Assembly (NCBI GenBank): GCA_946886365.1
Contig: CAMPIM010000076.1
Coordinates: forward strand, 1 to 18,476
Length of the DNA stretch: 18,476 bases
DNA from: an uncultured Novosphingobium sp.
Lineage (GTDB): Bacteria; Pseudomonadota; Alphaproteobacteria; Sphingomonadales; Sphingomonadaceae
Direction of reading: 5' to 3'
Shown: one piece after another, positions 15,458 through 18,476 of the stretch
How the letters are laid out: each line of letters begins with the position of its first letter
How positions within the stretch are numbered: position 1 is the first letter of the stretch
The notes under the pieces: generated by a model
What the model was told of the DNA's origin: nothing
The model's input: the letters and a program-made list of their open reading frames with translations, nothing else
Database searches by the model: none
Translations under genes and position numbers: made by a program

Positions 15458-17038
15458 ATGTTGGACGCAAATCTGAAGGGTCAGCTGAAGACCTATATGG
15501 CGAACATCACGCAGCCGATCGAGCTGGTGGCGTCGCTGGACGAAGGCGCGAAGTCACGCGAGTTGGAAGACTTGCTGAACGAGATCGCTGAACTGTCGGA
15601 CAAGGTGACCGTTGCCTCCGGCGATGACAAGCGCAAGCCGAGCTTCATGATCCGGCGGGTGGGCACCGATATCGGCGTGACCTTCGCAGGCATTCCAATG
15701 GGGCATGAGTTCACCTCGCTGGTGCTTGCCCTGCTGCAGGTGGGCGGTCATCCGTCCAAGGCGGCGCAGGATGTGATCGAGCAGATCAAGGCACTGGACG
15801 GGGACTTCAGTTTCGAAACCTATTTCTCGCTGTCGTGCCAAAGCTGCCCCGATGTGGTGCAGGCGCTGAACCTGATGAGCGTGCTAAATCCACGGATCAA
15901 GCATGTCGCGATCGACGGTGCGCTGTTCAAGGAAGAGGTCGATGCGCGTCAGGTGATGGCGGTGCCTGCAGTCTTCCTGAACGGCGAACCATTTGCTTCG
16001 GGTCGTATGGAGTTGGAGCAGATCGTCGCTAAGATCGACAGCGGCGCAGCGGATCGGGCGGCCGAGAAGGTCCGCAGCCAGGAGCCGTTCGAGGTACTGA
16101 TCGTCGGTGGCGGACCCGCTGGCGCTGCGGCGGCGATCTATGCGGCGCGTAAGGGCATCCGCACCGGCATCGCGGCGGAGCGTTTCGGCGGGCAGGTGCT
16201 GGACACCATGGCGATCGAGAATTTCATCTCCGTCCCCCATACCGAAGGGCCGAAGCTCGCCGCGCATCTGGAACAGCATGTGAAGGAATATGATGTCGAG
16301 GTCATGAACCTGCAAAAGGCGGCCAAGCTGATCCCGGCCAAGAGCGAAGGCGGCTATCATGAGGTAGTGCTGGAAAATGGTGCATCGCTGAAGGGCCGCA
16401 CGGTCATCCTGTCCACCGGGGCCCGGTGGCGGCAGATGGGCGTGCCGGGCGAGGATGAATATCGCAACAAGGGCGTGGCCTATTGCCCGCACTGCGATGG
16501 CCCCTTGTTCAAGGGCAAACGTGTGGCAGTGATCGGCGGCGGCAATAGTGGTGTCGAAGCGGCGATCGATCTTGCGGGCATTGTCGCCCATGTGACGCTG
16601 ATCGAGTTCGATAGCCAGTTGCGCGCCGACGCGGTGTTGCAGCGCAAGCTCGCCAGCCTGCCCAATGTGCGGATCATCACTTCGGCGCTCACCACCAAGG
16701 TGGACGGCGATGGAGCCAAGGTTACGGGCCTGTCCTACAAGGACCGCAACAATGGCACCGAGCATGATGTCGAGCTGGAGGGCATTTTCGTGCAGATCGG
16801 GCTGGTCCCGAACACGGAATGGCTGAAGGACGCGATCGCGCTGTCGCCGCGCGGAGAGATCGAGATTGACGCCAGGGGCGAAACGAGTCAGCCAGGGATA
16901 TTCGCTGGGGGCGACTGCACGACCGTGCCCTACAAGCAGATCGTGATCGCCATGGGAGCAGGATCGACAGCGGCGCTTTCCGCCTTCGATTATCTTATCC
17001 GCCTGCCCGCTTCGGAAGAGGCAGCGCAAGCAGCCTGA
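15458..17038 (+). CDS. ahpF: Alkyl hydroperoxide reductase subunit F (NADH:peroxiredoxin reductase)
   Basis: A 526-residue flavoprotein, near the usual 520. The N-terminal tandem thioredoxin-like domain (about 1-195) carries the redox pair C127/C130 in [14 protein letters not shown]. coli has CHNC here. The FAD Rossmann motif [12 protein letters not shown] starts near 215. The thioredoxin-reductase-like active site CPHCDGP has C343 and C346. The NAD(P)H motif [12 protein letters not shown] is near 358-369, and [10 protein letters not shown] closes the FAD site. It passes electrons from NADH via FAD and both disulfides to AhpC. The start at 15458 has GGAG (15446-15449) 8 nt upstream; the longer frame from 15395 lacks both family similarity and a ribosome site. 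A terminator follows 30 nt after the stop. Confidence 0.97.
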   Translation: MLDANLKGQLKTYMANITQPIELVASLDEGAKSRELEDLLNEIAELSDKVTVASGDDKRKPSFMIRRVGTDIGVTFAGIPMGHEFTSLVLALLQVGGHPSKAAQDVIEQIKALDGDFSFETYFSLSCQSCPDVVQALNLMSVLNPRIKHVAIDGALFKEEVDARQVMAVPAVFLNGEPFASGRMELEQIVAKIDSGAADRAAEKVRSQEPFEVLIVGGGPAGAAAAIYAARKGIRTGIAAERFGGQVLDTMAIENFISVPHTEGPKLAAHLEQHVKEYDVEVMNLQKAAKLIPAKSEGGYHEVVLENGASLKGRTVILSTGARWRQMGVPGEDEYRNKGVAYCPHCDGPLFKGKRVAVIGGGNSGVEAAIDLAGIVAHVTLIEFDSQLRADAVLQRKLASLPNVRIITSALTTKVDGDGAKVTGLSYKDRNNGTEHDVELEGIFVQIGLVPNTEWLKDAIALSPRGEIEIDARGETSQPGIFAGGDCTTVPYKQIVIAMGAGSTAALSAFDYLIRLPASEEAAQAA

Positions 17039-17067
17039 CGAGACAACCCTCCGAGCGGGGGATTGGG

Positions 17068-17104
17068 AAGCGGTCGCCCCCAGGCCCGGTGGCGGCCGCT
17101 TTTT
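17068..17104 (+). terminator. Intrinsic terminator of ahpF
   Basis: Arms AAGCGGTCGCC (17068-17078) and GGCGGCCGCTT (17091-17101) form an 11-bp stem with one T-G pair and a 12-nt loop, ending in five T residues. It is well placed after ahpF. Confidence 0.85.
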
Positions 17105-17150
17105 AGGGTGCTGGGTTGAGGGGGCCGTACCTCTTGATTGAATCCCTCGC

Positions 17151-17250
17151 CCCGTTCGGGCTGAGCTTGTCGAAGCCCTCTTCCTTGAAAAAGGAAGTAG
17201 AGCCGTTGGCTTCGCCGGCCTTCGGCTCGACAGGCTCAGGGCGAACGGTG
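17151..17250. repeat. Paired inverted extragenic repeat with central GAAA hairpin
   Basis: 17151-17178 is the exact reverse complement of the 28-bp unit. It is followed by hairpin CTTCCTT (17180-17186) - GAAA - AAGGAAG (17191-17197) and then a variant direct unit containing CGACAGGCTCAGGGCGAACGG near 17228-17248. The element lies between the ahpF terminator and the 3' end of ubiG, which converge. No gene is seen in 17105-17296. Confidence 0.85.
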
Positions 17251-17296
17251 TTTTTTAAAGGTGGTGCCGATTTACGCCTCGATGCTTGGAATGAGG

Positions 17297-18031
17297 CTAG
17301 CCAGCGTGGCGCGCCGTCAGCAGATAGTTGATCGCCTTGTTCGATGAGAGCGTGAAGCCCTTGCGCGGGTCGAAGGAGAGGCCGGTGACATCCGTCACCT
17401 CCAGCCCGGCCCTGACCAGCATCTCGGTCAGTTCGTCGGGTGTGAGGAATTTGTCCCAGTCGTGTGTTCCCTTTGGAATGCCGCCGATACCTTCACCGAT
17501 GCGGATCATGGCGAGGCGTGAGAGTGGGGTGCGGTTTGGCGTGGACATGATGAGCAGGCCGTTGGGACTGAGCTTGCCCGCCAGCGCACGGACGAAGGCG
17601 GCGGGGTCGGTGACATGCTCCACGACTTCCATGGAGGTGACGAGATCGAAGCTTCCGGCGTTGAGCTGTTCGACCGGCGTTGCGCGATAGTCGATCATGA
17701 GGCCCTGACCGTCCGCATGGGCGCGGGCGATGGCGATATTCTCTTCCGCTGCGTCGAGAGCCGTGACGGCAGCGCCCAACCGCGCCAGAGGTTCGGACAA
17801 CAGGCCCGCGCCGCATCCGACATCCAGCGCAGATTTGCCTTCAAGCGGGTGGAAGCTGCTTTCCTCGCCAAACCAGTGTCTGTCGATCGCGCTACGAATA
17901 TAGCGCAGTCTTACCGGATTGAGTTTGTGCAGCATCGCGCTGCTGCCCTTGGGATCCCACCAGTCGGCCGCCATCGCGCCGAAGTGGGCGGCTTCGCGGG
18001 GGTCGATAGTGCTTGTCGCTGAATTGGCCAT
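17297..18031 (-). CDS. ubiG: Ubiquinone biosynthesis O-methyltransferase
   Basis: This 244-residue class I SAM-dependent methyltransferase performs both O-methylations of ubiquinone synthesis in the UbiG family. The diagnostic N-terminus EAAHFGAMAADWWDPKGSSAMLHKLNPVRLRYI is complete, and in this family the region binds membrane lipid. The SAM site DVGCGAGLLSEPLARLGA is at 70-87, with acidic D93 at the end of strand beta2. TSMEVVEHV and the LIMSTPNRT loop follow. The KGTHDWDKFLTPDEL stretch is typical. It is divergent from lysC, an arrangement I associate with sphingomonads and relatives. Its 391-bp upstream gap holds an A/T-rich palindrome and repeats. No clear ribosome site is evident, but the ATG fits the family start. 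Confidence 0.96.
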   Translation of the reverse strand: MANSATSTIDPREAAHFGAMAADWWDPKGSSAMLHKLNPVRLRYIRSAIDRHWFGEESSFHPLEGKSALDVGCGAGLLSEPLARLGAAVTALDAAEENIAIARAHADGQGLMIDYRATPVEQLNAGSFDLVTSMEVVEHVTDPAAFVRALAGKLSPNGLLIMSTPNRTPLSRLAMIRIGEGIGGIPKGTHDWDKFLTPDELTEMLVRAGLEVTDVTGLSFDPRKGFTLSSNKAINYLLTARHAG

Positions 18032-18072
18032 GCGCTCTGATTATCAAGCTGCGCGACTGCGCGCCACGGGCA

Positions 18073-18093
18073 TTTAAAGCATCATGCTTTAAA
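18073..18093. repeat. 21-bp A/T-flanked palindrome upstream of ubiG
   Basis: Arms TTTAAAGCAT (18073-18082) and ATGCTTTAAA (18084-18093) are perfect around a single central C, 42-62 nt upstream of the ubiG start. It could be an operator or a repeat family member. The core AAGCAT/ATGCTT recurs at 10796-10811. Confidence 0.6.
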
Positions 18094-18120
18094 CCGGCAC
18101 CGCCTCCTGCTTCCGTTTGC

Positions 18121-18229
18121 CGTGAGCCTGTCGAAGCCTGTCCTGAGCGCCTGCTGTAAGCAGGTAGTTGAAGGGGACTCTGTTTCTTTTCATGAAAAAG
18201 AGGGCTTCGACAAGCTCAGCCCGAACGGG
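18121..18229. repeat. Composite extragenic repeat in the ubiG/lysC gap
   Basis: It contains a partial inverted unit (GAGCCTGTCGAAGCC, 18124-18138), a small hairpin CTGCT-GTA-AGCAG (18151-18163), the palindrome TTTTCATGAAAA (18187-18198) and an intact direct 28-bp unit (18202-18229). It is the third example of the same composite plan in this window. No gene is seen in 18032-18422. Confidence 0.75.
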
Positions 18230-18330
18230 GTAGGGTGATTCAGATAAGAGGTATGAAGCTCTAAGTCTTGCGGGGCGGCGATATGCATGAGCGATGGCAC
18301 TATGGGGTTCCGCCCCGGCCGATGGCTTGC

Positions 18331-18358
18331 TTGCCATATCCGCCGCTGCTGCTATAGC
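18331..18358 (+). promoter_or_regulatory. Probable lysC promoter overlapping a hairpin
   Basis: TTGCCA (18331-18336), a 16-nt spacer and TATAGC (18353-18358) would start transcription near 18365, about 58 nt before lysC. The same bases form stem CGCCGCT (18341-18347) / AGCGGCG (18356-18362), followed by CCGTTTTT, which could alternatively be a terminator of an upstream transcript. The promoter reading seems more likely because no plus-strand gene precedes it. Confidence 0.45.
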
Positions 18359-18422
18359 GGCGCCGTTTTTCCCCGGAGGGGGACGGACGCTTTCCAGATC
18401 AGCAGACAGGTTTGACAGGCAA

Positions 18423-18476
18423 ATGGCGCGCATCGTGATGAAATTCGGCGGCACCTCCATGGCGGGGATGGAGCGA
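18423..18476 (+). CDS. lysC: Aspartate kinase, 5' end only
   Basis: The window ends after 18 codons. The translation MARIVMKFGGTSMAGMER carries the aspartokinase signature KFGGTS, the start of the amino-acid kinase domain that binds ATP. Aspartokinase makes aspartyl-phosphate, the first step to lysine, diaminopimelate, threonine and methionine. KFGGTS near residue 7 is specific for aspartokinases, so the family is clear even from this fragment; regulation by ACT domains cannot be seen. It is divergent from ubiG. The ribosome site (ACAGG at about 18413-18417) is modest. Confidence 0.88.
   Translation, partial: MARIVMKFGGTSMAGMER

Noticed and set aside
15884..17029. Minus-strand open frame of 381 codons opposite ahpF
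   Set aside because: It is antisense to a fully conserved AhpF and has no recognisable motif.
18089..18460. Minus-strand open frame upstream of ubiG
   Set aside because: It runs through repeats, the lysC promoter and the lysC start, and translates the repeat unit rather than a conserved protein.

Overview
The window looks like a chromosomal housekeeping segment from an alphaproteobacterium, most likely a sphingomonad (Sphingobium/Sphingomonas-like). The reasons are the GC-rich coding style, a CcrM-type GANTC methyltransferase with its C-terminal recognition domain, CtaA-type heme A synthase, an N-terminally extended S9, ubiG placed divergently from lysC, and several copies of an extragenic repeat with the core CTTCGACAAGCTCAGC, which I associate with sphingomonads. 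The genus is an inference. I see no rRNA, tRNA, CRISPR array, transposase, phage gene or recognisable defence island.

Layout. 5-2041 (-): orphan PAS hybrid histidine kinase with a C-terminal receiver. 2182-3542 (+): heme A synthase and cutA, overlapping by 4 nt. 3674-4686 (+): rplM-rpsI ribosomal operon with a good promoter and terminator. 4827-5009 (+): CsbD-like small protein. 5074-6471 (-): AGCS sodium:amino-acid symporter. 6560-9474 (+): tight cluster glmM - DUF1272-like zinc-ribbon protein - thiD - rnhB, each gene overlapping the next by 1-8 nt. 9734-10423 (+): periplasmic L,D-transpeptidase. 10424-10810: gene-free and repeat-rich. 10811-13191 (-): folP and ccrM, separated by a repeat element. 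13192-13478: regulatory gap with six GANTC sites. 13479-14612 (+): ArsR-type and TetR/BetI-type regulators. 14734-17038 (+): ahpC-ahpF peroxide reductase system. 17105-17296: paired repeats. 17297-18031 (-): ubiG. 18032-18422: repeats and the lysC promoter region. 18423-end (+): first 18 codons of lysC.

How the genes work together. Heme A synthase and UbiG supply the aerobic respiratory chain. GlmM and the L,D-transpeptidase serve the cell wall. ThiD and FolP serve cofactor synthesis. AhpC and AhpF form a complete NADH-driven peroxide-detoxifying pair. CcrM is the alphaproteobacterial cell-cycle methylase.

The most notable structure is the ccrM/arsR gap, where six sites for CcrM itself are packed into 152 bp with spacings near multiples of the helical turn, including an inverted pair of TTGAGTC heptamers. 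This suggests methylation-dependent autoregulation. Next is a composite extragenic element (degenerate inverted unit - small A/T hairpin - direct unit) found three times. I do not see a clearly new multi-gene system.
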